DNA of 64,000 bases from Microbacterium aurantiacum (GTDB lineage Bacteria; Actinomycetota; Actinomycetes; Actinomycetales; Microbacteriaceae), in contig NZ_JAJPDW010000005.1 of the NCBI RefSeq assembly GCF_021654035.1, forward strand, positions 124,001 to 188,000, given 5' to 3'. The notes below the pieces were generated by a model that saw only the letters and a list, made by a program, of their open reading frames with translations, was not told the origin of the DNA and did not search any database. The position numbers and the translations under genes were made by a program. Numbering within the stretch: the stretch's first letter is position 1; every line of letters starts with the position of its first letter. Positions 17,722 through 26,481 of this stretch are shown here, in pieces.

Positions 17722-18549
17722 ATGGCAAACTTCACGATCGCCGACATCAAGACGCTGCGTGAGCAGCTCGGCACCGGCATGGTCGACACCAAGAAGGCGC
17801 TCGAGGAGGCCGACGGCGACCTCGAGAAGGCCGTCGAGATCCTGCGCCTCAAGGGTGCGAAGGGCAACGCCAAGCGCGCCGACCGGTCCACCTCGGAAGG
17901 TCTCGTCGCGGCCAAGGAGCTCGAGGGCAAGGTCACGATCATCGAGCTGAACACGGAGACGGACTTCGTCGCCAAGAACGACCGCTTCATCGCGCTGGCC
18001 GACCAGGTCCTGAATGCCGCCGCCGCCGCGCAGGCCGACTCCGCCGAGGCTGCTCTCGCCGCTCCCGCCGGTTCTTCGACCGTCGCGCAGCTCATCTCCG
18101 ACGAGGCCGCGATCATCGGAGAGAAGGTCGAGCTCCGGCGCGTCGCGACCCTCGCCGGCGACAAGTTCGAGATCTACCTGCACAAGACCAGCAAGGACCT
18201 GCCGCCGCAGGTCGGCGTGGTGCTCGCCTATTCGGGCGATGACGCGGAGACCGCGCGGAGCCTCGCGCAGCACATCTCGTTCGCGAACCCGAGCTACCTC
18301 TCCCGCGACGAGGTCCCCGAGGCCGATGTCGAGAAGGAGCGCGAGATCGTCACCGAGATCTCCCGCAACGAGGGCAAGCCGGAGGCCGCCCTCCCGAAGA
18401 TCGTCGAGGGCCGTGTCAACGCGTTCTTCAAGCAGGTGTCGCTCCTCGACCAGGACTACGCCAAGGACAACAAGCTGTCGGTGGCCCAGGTCGCCAAGGA
18501 CGCAGGTCTGACGCTCACCGGCTTCGCCCGGTTCAAGGTCGGCGCCTGA
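17722..18549 (+). CDS. tsf: elongation factor Ts
   Basis: Nucleotide exchange factor for EF-Tu. 275 residues with UBA-like N-terminus (FTIADIKTLREQLGTGMVDT, KKALEEADGDLEKAVEILR), TDFVAKND signature, and core domains ending in RFKVGA. ATG preceded by AAGGAG. Followed by a strong terminator. Confidence 0.98.
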   Translation: MANFTIADIKTLREQLGTGMVDTKKALEEADGDLEKAVEILRLKGAKGNAKRADRSTSEGLVAAKELEGKVTIIELNTETDFVAKNDRFIALADQVLNAAAAAQADSAEAALAAPAGSSTVAQLISDEAAIIGEKVELRRVATLAGDKFEIYLHKTSKDLPPQVGVVLAYSGDDAETARSLAQHISFANPSYLSRDEVPEADVEKEREIVTEISRNEGKPEAALPKIVEGRVNAFFKQVSLLDQDYAKDNKLSVAQVAKDAGLTLTGFARFKVGA

Positions 18550-18558
18550 GACGCCTGA

Positions 18559-18588
18559 GGGCCCGCATCGTTCGCCGATGCGGGCCCT
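18559..18588 (+). terminator. intrinsic terminator after tsf
   Basis: A 12-bp perfect stem (18559-18570 with 18576-18587) with a TTCGC loop, followed by TTG. Strong, GC-rich, and placed ten bases after the tsf stop. Confidence 0.8.
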
Positions 18589-18627
18589 TGTCATGCCGTA
18601 GGTTGTCGTCAGACGAGAGGAAGATCG

Positions 18628-19347
18628 TTGATCAGTGAGTCCACCGGGCGCCGCCGCGTCCTGTTGAAACTTTCCGGCGAGGCGTTCGGCGGAGGCCAGC
18701 TGGGCGTGAACCCCGATGTGGTCGGTCAGATCGCGCGGGAGATCGCCGAAGCCGTCGATCGGGTCGAGGTCGCCATCGTCGTGGGGGGAGGCAACTTCTT
18801 CCGCGGCGCAGAGCTCAGCCAGCGCGGAATGGACCGTGGTCGCGCCGACTACATGGGCATGCTGGGGACCGTGATGAACGCGCTGGCCCTCCAGGACTTC
18901 CTCGAGCAGGCGGGAGCGGCCACACGCGTGCAGTCCGCGATCTCGATGACGCAGGTCGCCGAGCCGTACATCCCGAGACGCGCCGAACGGCACATGGAGA
19001 AGGGGCGCGTCGTGATCTTCGGCGCCGGAGCCGGTCTGCCCTACTTCTCGACCGACACCGTCGCCGCCCAGAGGGCTCTGGAGATCGGCGCGTCCGAGGT
19101 GCTGGTGGCGAAGAACGGCGTCGACGGTGTCTACACGGCCGACCCGAAGAAGGACGCGTCCGCAACCCGCATCGACCGGATCACCTACCTTGACGCGCTC
19201 CAGCGTGGACTGAAGGTCGTCGATTCCACCGCCTTCAGCCTCTGCATGGACAACAAGATGGACATGCGGGTGTTCGGCATGGAGCCCGCGGGGAACGTCA
19301 CGCGCGCGCTTCTCGGCGATTCCATCGGCACGCTGGTCACGGCGTGA
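18628..19347 (+). CDS. pyrH: uridylate kinase (UMP kinase)
   Basis: Phosphorylates UMP to UDP; bacterial type in the amino-acid kinase fold. 239 residues with [37 protein letters not shown] and [13 protein letters not shown]. The start is TTG at 18628 with AGAGGAAG seven bases upstream; no ATG/GTG alternative lies in frame near it. pyrH-frr-cdsA follow the usual actinobacterial order. Confidence 0.96.
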   Translation: MISESTGRRRVLLKLSGEAFGGGQLGVNPDVVGQIAREIAEAVDRVEVAIVVGGGNFFRGAELSQRGMDRGRADYMGMLGTVMNALALQDFLEQAGAATRVQSAISMTQVAEPYIPRRAERHMEKGRVVIFGAGAGLPYFSTDTVAAQRALEIGASEVLVAKNGVDGVYTADPKKDASATRIDRITYLDALQRGLKVVDSTAFSLCMDNKMDMRVFGMEPAGNVTRALLGDSIGTLVTA

Positions 19348-19361
19348 CGCACCCCGCTGAG

Positions 19362-19367
19362 TAGACT
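19362..19367 (+). promoter_or_regulatory. -10 box TAGACT upstream of frr
   Basis: TAGACT lies 28 bases before the frr start, giving a short leader with GAAGGAG as ribosome binding site. No clear -35. Confidence 0.5.
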
Positions 19368-19395
19368 GAACCGACCCCAACGCGAAGGAGACACT

Positions 19396-19950
19396 GTGAT
19401 CGCGGACGTCCTGGCTGAAACCGGAGAGCGCATGGATCGCGCCGTCGAAGCGGCGAAGGAGGACTTCTCCACTGTTCGCACGGGTCGAGCGAACCCGCAG
19501 CTCTTCCAGAAGCTGATGGTCGACTACTACGGGTCGCCGACGCCCCTGGCCCAGTTGGCCTCACTGAACACGCCCGAGGCCCGCACGATCGTCGTCACCC
19601 CTTACGACAAGTCGGCGCTGAAGGCCATTGAGCAGGCGATCCGCGACGCGCCGAACCTCGGCGCCAATCCGGGCAACGACGGCAACATCATCCGGGTCAC
19701 GATGCCCGAGCTCACCCAGGAGCGCCGCAAGGAGTACGTCAAGCTCGTGCGGACCAAGGGCGAGGACGCGAAGGTGCACGTCCGCGGAATCCGCCGTAAG
19801 GCGAAGGACGACCTCGACGCACTCAAGTCCGAGGTCGGAGAAGACGAGCTCGTCCGGGCCGAGAAGGAGCTGGACGCGCTCACGCGCGCCCACGTCGACG
19901 CGATCGACGAGGCGCTCAAGCGCAAAGAAGCAGAGCTCCTGGAAGTCTGA
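19396..19950 (+). CDS. frr: ribosome recycling factor
   Basis: Splits post-termination ribosomes with EF-G. 184 residues, full length, with [42 protein letters not shown] and [14 protein letters not shown] start at 19396 preceded by AAGGAG. Eight bases before cdsA. Confidence 0.97.
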   Translation: MIADVLAETGERMDRAVEAAKEDFSTVRTGRANPQLFQKLMVDYYGSPTPLAQLASLNTPEARTIVVTPYDKSALKAIEQAIRDAPNLGANPGNDGNIIRVTMPELTQERRKEYVKLVRTKGEDAKVHVRGIRRKAKDDLDALKSEVGEDELVRAEKELDALTRAHVDAIDEALKRKEAELLEV

Positions 19951-19958
19951 CGCACGTC

Positions 19959-20999
19959 ATGTCCGATCGCTCGGGTGGCGCCGCGGAGGTGCCGGGGGAG
20001 CCCGCTCCGCCGCTGTCCCGCCGGCAGGCTGCGCGTGCCCGCGAGGCCGGTGAGCCCTCGGCGGCGTTCCAGGCCCACGTACGCGCCGCACGCAGCGAGT
20101 TCGACAGCCACGTCGCGCACGCGCGGGCCGAATTCGAAGAGGCCAACGAGCGGATCAAGCAGCGCACCGGACGCAATCTGATCCTGGCGATCGTGATCGC
20201 CCTCGCGATCGGCGCGGTGGTCCTGACGACCCTGCTCTTCGTGAAGTGGTTCTTCCTCGTCTTCGCGCTCGGCGCCGCATTGCTCGGGGTGTTCGAGTTC
20301 TCCCGCGCACTGTCCGCGTCAGGTCGCCGCGTCGACCTCGTCCCACAACTGGTCGCGGGCACGGTCCTGGTGCTGCTGCCCGCGATCCTCGATCCCTGGC
20401 TGCACTGGGTGACGGTGTTCGCCGCGGTGGCGTTCGTCGTCGTATGGCGGCTCCTGCGTCAGATGGTCGCCGACGACGGGCGCCCCGGAGGGGCGATCCT
20501 CTCGGATGCTCTCGTCTCCGCGTTCGTGCAGCTCTACGTCCCGTTCTTCGCCAGCCTCGGCGTGGTTCTGCTCCGGCAGGAGGGTGGGCAGTGGTGGATC
20601 CTCTCGTTCGTCATCATTGCGGTGGCAGCGGACACCGGAGCGTACGCGAGCGGCCTGGCATGGGGACGGCACCCGATGGCGCCGAAGATCAGCCCCAAGA
20701 AGACGTGGGAGGGTTTCGCGGGAGCGGCCGCGGCGGCCGTGATCGCCGGTGTTCTCGTGGCGATCTTCCTGCTCTCGCTGCCGTGGTGGGCCGGCATCGT
20801 CGTCGGCCTGGTGATCCTGGGCACGGCGACCGCCGGCGACCTCGGCGAATCCATGATCAAGCGGGATCTCGGCATCAAGGACATGAGCTCGTGGCTTCCG
20901 GGGCATGGCGGCGTCCTCGACCGGCTGGACTCGATCCTCCCGTCCGCGATGGCAGCACTGGCTCTGTACTATCTCTTCTCCCCTGTGGTGATCGCATGA
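19959..20999 (+). CDS. cdsA: phosphatidate cytidylyltransferase
   Basis: Makes CDP-diacylglycerol from phosphatidic acid and CTP for phospholipid synthesis. 346 residues: a charged, soluble ~65-residue N-terminal extension, then about eight membrane helices and the CDP-diglyceride synthase signature near the end (IKRDLGIKDMSSWLPGHGG, then LDRLDS). The next gene starts within its stop (ATGA). Confidence 0.95.
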   Translation: MSDRSGGAAEVPGEPAPPLSRRQAARAREAGEPSAAFQAHVRAARSEFDSHVAHARAEFEEANERIKQRTGRNLILAIVIALAIGAVVLTTLLFVKWFFLVFALGAALLGVFEFSRALSASGRRVDLVPQLVAGTVLVLLPAILDPWLHWVTVFAAVAFVVVWRLLRQMVADDGRPGGAILSDALVSAFVQLYVPFFASLGVVLLRQEGGQWWILSFVIIAVAADTGAYASGLAWGRHPMAPKISPKKTWEGFAGAAAAAVIAGVLVAIFLLSLPWWAGIVVGLVILGTATAGDLGESMIKRDLGIKDMSSWLPGHGGVLDRLDSILPSAMAALALYYLFSPVVIA

Positions 21000-21550
21000 G
21001 TGACGCGTCCTCCCCGATGTTCCCCGAGACGCGCGGCCGCGACCGGGGCTACGACAAGGTCGCCGTAGAGGAGTTCCTCGCCCGCGCGCGCGCCGCCTTC
21101 GAGCAGGCGGACGCCGGATTGAGCTCCGCCGATGTACGGGCGGTGGCCTTCCCCCTCGTGCGCGAGGGATACGCGATCGCGGCGGTGGACGCGGCCCTGG
21201 GTCGGATCGAGGACGCCTTCGCCCTGCGGGAGAGGGAAGCCGCGCTCTCCTCGGACGGCGTGGAGGGATGGGTGGGCCGCACGCGGGAGACTGCACAGGT
21301 CGTGCTCGACCGGCTCGCGCGTCCGCGCGGGCATCGCTTCCGCCGCGTCGGACTCCTGCGCTACGGCTACCGGGTGGACGAGGTCGACCTGGTCGCGGAC
21401 AAGATCGCGCGCTACCTCGAGGACGGCTCTCCCGTGAGCGTCGAGCAGGTGCGCTCGGTGGCGTTCCGCATGCAGCGCGGCGGCTACCACGAAGGCCAGG
21501 TCGACGCTGTTCTCGACGCGGTCGTCGAGGTCATGTTGGCCGTCTCGTGA
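20996..21550 (+). CDS. DivIVA-domain-like protein
   Basis: 184 residues with two copies of a DivIVA-type N-terminal motif: FPETRGRDRGYDKVAVEEFL near residue 10 and HRFRRVGLLRYGYRVDEVDL near 110, each followed by a short helix (VRAVAFPLVREGYAIAAVDA and VRSVAFRMQRGGYHEGQVDA), so the protein is a tandem repeat. No long coiled coil, unlike Wag31. Possibly a polar or septal factor; function not established. Coupled to cdsA by ATGA. Confidence 0.8.
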   Translation: MSDASSPMFPETRGRDRGYDKVAVEEFLARARAAFEQADAGLSSADVRAVAFPLVREGYAIAAVDAALGRIEDAFALREREAALSSDGVEGWVGRTRETAQVVLDRLARPRGHRFRRVGLLRYGYRVDEVDLVADKIARYLEDGSPVSVEQVRSVAFRMQRGGYHEGQVDAVLDAVVEVMLAVS

Positions 21551-21588
21551 CGCTTCGCGCCGGGGTGACAGCGCCCGTGACCGCTCGG

Positions 21589-21594
21589 TAGACT
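21589..21594 (+). promoter_or_regulatory. -10 box TAGACT upstream of transglycosylase-like gene
   Basis: TAGACT ends nine bases before the GTG at 21604; no ribosome binding site in between. Confidence 0.55.
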
Positions 21595-21603
21595 CGGCCC
21601 ATT

Positions 21604-22359
21604 GTGACCCCGTCCGACGAGCTGACCACGCGCCGCGCGTACCGTGATGCGGCTCGCACGGACTCGCCGACGTCCAGTGTGCGGCCCCGAGCGACGGCAC
21701 GTTCTGCGCCTCGGCGCTCGCGCCGCCGTGACGTGCTCGCGGTGTTCGGCGTCGTCGCGGTCACGGGATTCGCAGCCGCCTCCATAGGGCCTGCCGGTCT
21801 CGCGGTCGCCGAGGCCCCCTCGGTCACCGCGATCTCGACGGTGAGCCTCTACGCGAGCTCCCTGGCCGACGCGCAGATCTCCGCGGAGAGCGGCGGCGAC
21901 GCCGCGGCCGAGCCCGCCGTGCTGGATCGCGGGAACTACACCGTCTACGTCACGCCCACCCCGACGCCCGAGCCCGAGCCGGAATCGCCCGTCGAGAGCG
22001 CAGACCCGCCGGCGGTGGAGTCGGCCGCCTGGCAGCCGCCGTTCGTCACGCCCGATCCGGGTTCGGCCCAAGCGATCGCGTACGACATGGTCATCGCGCG
22101 CGGCTGGAACGACGACGAGTTCGCGTGCCTGGTGGCCCTCTGGAACCGCGAGTCCGGGTGGCGCGTGAACGCCTACAACGCTTCGAGCGGGGCGTACGGC
22201 ATCCCTCAGTCGCTCCCCGGCGACAAGATGGCCTCCGCCGGCGCCGATTGGGAGACCAATCCGGCGACGCAGATCACCTGGGGCCTCGGCTACATCGGCG
22301 CCCGCTACGGCGCGCCGTGCGGGGCCTGGGGGCACTCGCAGAGCGTCGGGTGGTACTGA
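21604..22359 (+). CDS. exported lytic-transglycosylase-like protein
   Basis: 251 residues: basic N-terminus (1-42), a hydrophobic signal/anchor (about 43-70), a variable region, a Thr-Pro/Glu-Pro linker near 118-132, and a C-terminal lysozyme-like domain (about 150-251) with the candidate catalytic Glu183 in WNRESGW and SSGAYGIPQSLPG. This is the aggregation-promoting-factor-like type found in many actinobacteria, likely acting on peptidoglycan outside the membrane. GTG start fixed by the -10 box. Confidence 0.87.
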   Translation: MTPSDELTTRRAYRDAARTDSPTSSVRPRATARSAPRRSRRRDVLAVFGVVAVTGFAAASIGPAGLAVAEAPSVTAISTVSLYASSLADAQISAESGGDAAAEPAVLDRGNYTVYVTPTPTPEPEPESPVESADPPAVESAAWQPPFVTPDPGSAQAIAYDMVIARGWNDDEFACLVALWNRESGWRVNAYNASSGAYGIPQSLPGDKMASAGADWETNPATQITWGLGYIGARYGAPCGAWGHSQSVGWY

Positions 22360-22363
22360 CCCC

Positions 22364-22651
22364 ATGCCACGTTCCCACCGTCGCCGCCCCGAGCCCGCCG
22401 GCGACGACGATTCCTTCGCCCGCCTGCTGGCGGGCTTCAAGCGCACCGAGATCAAACGGGGCGTCGAGTGGACGGTGCAGCCGATCGCGGCGGCGCAGGC
22501 GCAGAAGACGTACGTCTGTCCCGCATGCCCGAACGACATCGCCCCCGGGACGGCGCACGTCGTCGTGTGGCGGGCATCGGGCATTCTGGGGGACTCCGCC
22601 GACCTGGCGGGTCGCCGACACTGGCACACGCACTGCTGGAGGATCAACTGA
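22364..22651 (+). CDS. small conserved protein with Cys/His zinc-ribbon-like pattern
   Basis: 95 residues, unnamed family. The C-terminal half has CPACPNDIAPG, then HVVVWRA and finally HWHTHCW, giving three Cys and several His spaced as in a treble-clef or zinc ribbon. The N-terminus is basic. Similar actinobacterial proteins are often mislabelled ATP/GTP-binding; no nucleotide motif is visible here. Sits four bases after the transglycosylase gene and just before a hydrolase, probably co-transcribed. Confidence 0.75.
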   Translation: MPRSHRRRPEPAGDDDSFARLLAGFKRTEIKRGVEWTVQPIAAAQAQKTYVCPACPNDIAPGTAHVVVWRASGILGDSADLAGRRHWHTHCWRIN

Positions 22652-22652
22652 G

Positions 22653-23372
22653 ATGGAGATCCGTGGACCGATGCTCCTGCCCGCGCGCCGGGAGGACATC
22701 GAACTGCAGACGATCGACGGTCTGACCCTGGTCGGCGAACTCGCCGTTCCGCACGACCGGGACCCGGTCGCCACCCTGGTGACCTGTCATCCGCTCCCCA
22801 CCGCGGGCGGGTTCATGGACTCCCACATCTTCCGGAAAGCTGCCGGTCGTCTGCCCGCCCTCGCCGACCTCGCCGTGCTGCGGTTCAACACCCGCGGCAC
22901 GACCTCCCCACGAGGGACCAGCGAGGGTGCTTTCGACGGCGGCCGCAACGAAGCGTTCGACGTCGCCGCCGCGATGGATTTCGTCGCGACGCGATCCCTC
23001 CCGAACCCCTGGTTGGTGGGGTGGTCGTTCGGAACGGAACTGGTGCTGAAGTACGGGCGCGATCATGCGATCGACGGCGCCATCCTGCTGTCGCCGCCGC
23101 TGCACCGCGCGACCGACGAGGACGTCGCCGCCTGGGCCGGAGATCCGCGACCGCTCGTCATCCTCGTCCCCGAGTTCGACGACTACCTGCGACCGGACGA
23201 AGCACGGGAGCGGTTCGCGTCGGTTCCCGCCGCTGCGCTCATCGCCGTCGAGGGGGGCAAGCACCTGTGGGTCGGGGAGAACCAGACCCGCCGGGTCCTC
23301 ACGGAGATCGTGGCGGCAGTGAACCCGGGTGCGCTGCCGCTCGCCACCGAGTGGTCGGACGGCACCGCCTGA
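22653..23372 (+). CDS. alpha/beta hydrolase family protein
   Basis: 239 residues. Shows VATLVTCHPLPTAGGFMDSH, the FNTRGTTSPRGTS loop and a nucleophile elbow GWSFGTE (Ser), with Asp in PEFDDYLRP and His in GGKHLW completing a plausible triad. Belongs to the dienelactone-hydrolase-like/YqiA-type group; substrate unknown. Start ATG 22653 is one base after the previous stop; an in-frame ATG at 22671 is possible. Ends one base from the convergent exporter gene. Confidence 0.85.
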   Translation: MEIRGPMLLPARREDIELQTIDGLTLVGELAVPHDRDPVATLVTCHPLPTAGGFMDSHIFRKAAGRLPALADLAVLRFNTRGTTSPRGTSEGAFDGGRNEAFDVAAAMDFVATRSLPNPWLVGWSFGTELVLKYGRDHAIDGAILLSPPLHRATDEDVAAWAGDPRPLVILVPEFDDYLRPDEARERFASVPAAALIAVEGGKHLWVGENQTRRVLTEIVAAVNPGALPLATEWSDGTA

Positions 23373-23373
23373 G

Positions 23374-24438
23374 TCACCGCTCGTTCTGGCGGGGGATGAC
23401 CACCTGGCGGTAGATGATCAGGATGCTGGCCGCGATCGGGATCGCGACGAGGGCGCCGAGAAGTCCGAGAAGCGAACCGCCGGCCAATGCGGCGATCACC
23501 ACGACCGCGCCGGGGACGGAAACGGCGCGGCCCATGATCCGCGGGGCGATGACGTACGCCTCGAGCTGCATGTAGATCAGGTAGTAGATCGCCGCCACGA
23601 TCGCGGTCGTCGGAGACCCGAGACCGAGGCAGATCAGCACGATGATCGTCGAGCCGGTAAGGGTGCCGACCAGCGGGATCAGCGAGAAGAAGAGGGCGAT
23701 CACAGCGAGCACGGCGGGGAACGGTGCCTGGATGATGCTGAGGAAGATCATGCTCAGGACGCCGTTGATCACCCCGAGGCTTCCCTGCCCGATGACGAAG
23801 TAGCCGACGGAGTCCGTGATCTGCTCACCGAGATCGATCACGCGGGCTCGCTTGGAGGCGGGGACCAGCTGATACACGGCACGCTTGAGACTCGGCGTGG
23901 AGGCGGTGAAGTAGATGGTCAGGATCAGAACGATGAAGGCTCCCGCGAGGCCGGCGATGACGGCGCCGCCGACGACGAAGATCCCGCCACCGATCTCGCT
24001 ACCGATGGCGCCGAGATCGAGGGAGTCGACCCACTCCTGCACGTATGCCAGAACGCGATCGACGTCGAGCGCGGGGAAGGAGGCCGCCATCCACTCGCGC
24101 ACATCGGTGATCGGGTCCCAATCCGCGCGCTCCACCACGGATTGCACCTGGGCGATCAGCTGCGCGATCTGTCCGACGATCACGGGGACGACGATGAGGA
24201 TGACCCCGGCGAATGCGGCCAGGACTCCGAGGATCGTCACCAGGACGGCCGCCCAGCGGGGCAGCCCGCGCCGCTCGAGCCAGCCGACCAGCGGGTCGAG
24301 GCCGAGCGACAGGAAGAGGGCGGTGCCGACGTAGAGGAGGATCGTGGACAGCGTCTGGATGCTGCCGATGAACAGAAGCCCCAATCCGACCCCGAGAGTC
24401 GCGACGAACGCCACGCGGAACGGGTTGTGCACCTTCAT
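23374..24438 (-). CDS. AI-2E family transporter
   Basis: 354-residue integral membrane protein of the AI-2E/PerM family with about eight hydrophobic helices and the family regions RRGLPRWAAVLVTIL, GVINGVLSMIFLSII and SLIPLVGTLTGSTI. Members have been linked to autoinducer-2 export or Na+/H+ antiport; the substrate cannot be told from sequence. ATG preceded by TGGAG. Confidence 0.88.
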   Translation of the reverse strand: MKVHNPFRVAFVATLGVGLGLLFIGSIQTLSTILLYVGTALFLSLGLDPLVGWLERRGLPRWAAVLVTILGVLAAFAGVILIVVPVIVGQIAQLIAQVQSVVERADWDPITDVREWMAASFPALDVDRVLAYVQEWVDSLDLGAIGSEIGGGIFVVGGAVIAGLAGAFIVLILTIYFTASTPSLKRAVYQLVPASKRARVIDLGEQITDSVGYFVIGQGSLGVINGVLSMIFLSIIQAPFPAVLAVIALFFSLIPLVGTLTGSTIIVLICLGLGSPTTAIVAAIYYLIYMQLEAYVIAPRIMGRAVSVPGAVVVIAALAGGSLLGLLGALVAIPIAASILIIYRQVVIPRQNER

Positions 24439-24550
24439 GGAGACTCCAGGGTTCGAACGGCGTCGCGCAGACGCGTGTGGTCAGGATACGCAGGGGATGC
24501 CGCACACACGGGCATTGGGCGCTCCCGGGGCGCTTTCAGGTCGATTTCGC

Positions 24551-24556
24551 TACTCT
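24551..24556 (+). promoter_or_regulatory. probable -10 (TACTCT) of 24613 gene
   Basis: TACTCT lies 56 bases upstream of the chosen GTG; TTTCAGG upstream could be a weak -35. Confidence 0.35.
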
Positions 24557-24612
24557 GAAACGTCGAGTCCGTCGCCCGATGACCCATGGGCCGGCTCGGG
24601 AAGGATTTCTCC

Positions 24613-26481
24613 GTGCGTTTCGTGTGGGCCGTCGCGGCCTTCGTCCTCGCGGCGCTGATGATCGGCGCCGGGATCGCTCAGCGCACCGTCTTCCAGGGGC
24701 CGACGACGCAGAGTGCCGGCGCCGTGATCGACAGCGACGCCCGTTATGTGCTCGTCGACGGTGCCGTCATGAACATGTATCCCGGTGCGCAGACGCTCCG
24801 CGCCGACGGCGAGGGGGAGATCTTCGCCGCCTATGGGCGGACGACGGACATGCAGGCCTGGCTCTCCGACACCGCATACACGGCCGTCACCGTCGGAGAC
24901 GAAGGCGCACTCATCACCACCGACATCGAACCCGCGATCACGGCGGAGCCGGGGGAGGACGCGCCGGCCGGCGACGACGCGAGCGCGACTCCCGAGGCGA
25001 CGACCGAGGAGGACGCGGCGGGCGCCGAAGGTCCTGATCCGACGGCCGCGAGCCGCGATCCCCGCGGGTCGGACCTGTGGTTGGCCGAGTACGAGCAGAC
25101 AGACAACCTGGTCACCCCCCTCCAGATCCCGGAAGACCTCTCCGTGCTCCTCGCGGCCGACGGCGAGTCCGCTGCGCCGACGAAGCTGTCGGTCACGTGG
25201 CCGATCACCAATCGCACGCCGTGGGCCGGTCCCCTCATCGTCGGCGGCGCGATCGTCATGGCGGTCGGCGTCTGGCTGTACTTCCTCGCGATCCGACACA
25301 TCCGCCGCTCGAAGGGTCCGCGTCGCAAGGGGCTCCCCGTCCCGGTGACGGAGCCCATCGATCTTTCGAACAGCGCTTCGCGCAAGGGGGTCATCAGCGC
25401 CGGTGGCGTGAGGCGTGCGCTCTCACGAGGTCGCCGGCCGATCCTCGCCGTCCCCGCGCTCGGCGTCTCCGTCCTGCTTCTCGCCGGATGCTCCGCAGAC
25501 GCGTGGCCGCAGCTCGGCGCGTCGCCCACTCCGACGCCGACGCAGACGGTCATCGCACCGGAGGGCCAGCAGCAGCCGGCGGTCACCCGTGACCAGGCTG
25601 AGACCATCGTGGAGCGCGTGGCCGACACCGTCGGCGAGGCCGATGCAGCGCTCGACCTGGATCTCGCCGCCACGCGCCTGGACGGGGCGATGCTCGCTGC
25701 TCGCGCGACCAATTACACATTGCGCGGGGCGATCCCCGACTACGCCGCGCCCGCTCCCATCGTCTCGGGCTCGCTCGAGATCATCCTGCCCCAAGCGTTC
25801 GACGGGTGGCCACGGTCCTTCCTCGCCGTCGCCGATGACGAATCGTCCAACACCTCCAGCATCATGGTGCTGACGCAGAAGGATCCGTGGTCGGACTTCC
25901 TGCTGTCCTATGCGGGAAGCCTCGAAGCCTCCACGCTGATGCCGGATCTCGCGCCCACGTACGTCGGAGCGCCGCAGGTGCAGCCGGACTCGCCCTTCCT
26001 GATCATGCCCCCCGAGGAGGTGGCGGCCGCCTACTCGGACGTCATCAACAACGGCGAGGACAGCGAGTTCTTCGAGGTCTTCGAAGAGGAGGGCGACCAG
26101 CTGCGAGCCAGCATCGCATCCGACCGTGCACGCCGCCTGGAGGAGTTCAACCAGACCGCTGCGTCGACCGGAAGCCTCACGTTCTCGTCCACCGAGGGCG
26201 CATTCGCGCCCTATGCCCTCGCGACCCTGGAGAGCGGCGCGATCGTCGCCGTCAGTGTGCGGGAGAGCGACGAGGTCCGACCCACCAATGAAGACGCGGT
26301 CATCAAGCTGGACAACAACGCCACGGTGCAAACCCTCGCGGGGGCTGACCAGTCCGCAACGGGGTTCGAGACGACGTTCAGCGATCAGATCTTCTTCTAC
26401 GTGCCCGGTCAGGGATCCAGCGAACGGATCCGTCTGCTCGGCTACGCGTCCGACATCCTCGAAGCGAAGGTGATCCCGTGA
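24613..26481 (+). CDS. large exported membrane protein with internal lipobox, unknown function
   Basis: 622 residues, not recognised apart from similarity to unnamed Microbacteriaceae proteins. Layout: one N-terminal helix (about 4-22), an acidic outside domain to about 205, a second helix (about 207-230), a basic cytoplasmic loop, then a third hydrophobic segment ending in LLLAGC with Cys293, followed by a Ser/Thr-Pro linker and a ~300-residue outside domain. The third segment looks exactly like a lipoprotein signal. GTG 24613 chosen for GGGAAGGA upstream; ATG 24586 would add nine residues. Coupled to the thioredoxin gene. Confidence 0.8.
   Translation: MRFVWAVAAFVLAALMIGAGIAQRTVFQGPTTQSAGAVIDSDARYVLVDGAVMNMYPGAQTLRADGEGEIFAAYGRTTDMQAWLSDTAYTAVTVGDEGALITTDIEPAITAEPGEDAPAGDDASATPEATTEEDAAGAEGPDPTAASRDPRGSDLWLAEYEQTDNLVTPLQIPEDLSVLLAADGESAAPTKLSVTWPITNRTPWAGPLIVGGAIVMAVGVWLYFLAIRHIRRSKGPRRKGLPVPVTEPIDLSNSASRKGVISAGGVRRALSRGRRPILAVPALGVSVLLLAGCSADAWPQLGASPTPTPTQTVIAPEGQQQPAVTRDQAETIVERVADTVGEADAALDLDLAATRLDGAMLAARATNYTLRGAIPDYAAPAPIVSGSLEIILPQAFDGWPRSFLAVADDESSNTSSIMVLTQKDPWSDFLLSYAGSLEASTLMPDLAPTYVGAPQVQPDSPFLIMPPEEVAAAYSDVINNGEDSEFFEVFEEEGDQLRASIASDRARRLEEFNQTAASTGSLTFSSTEGAFAPYALATLESGAIVAVSVRESDEVRPTNEDAVIKLDNNATVQTLAGADQSATGFETTFSDQIFFYVPGQGSSERIRLLGYASDILEAKVIP

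Noticed and set aside
21950..21990. ACGCCCACC/CCCGAGCC near-repeats
   Set aside because: Coding Thr-Pro and Glu-Pro linker of the exported transglycosylase-like protein.
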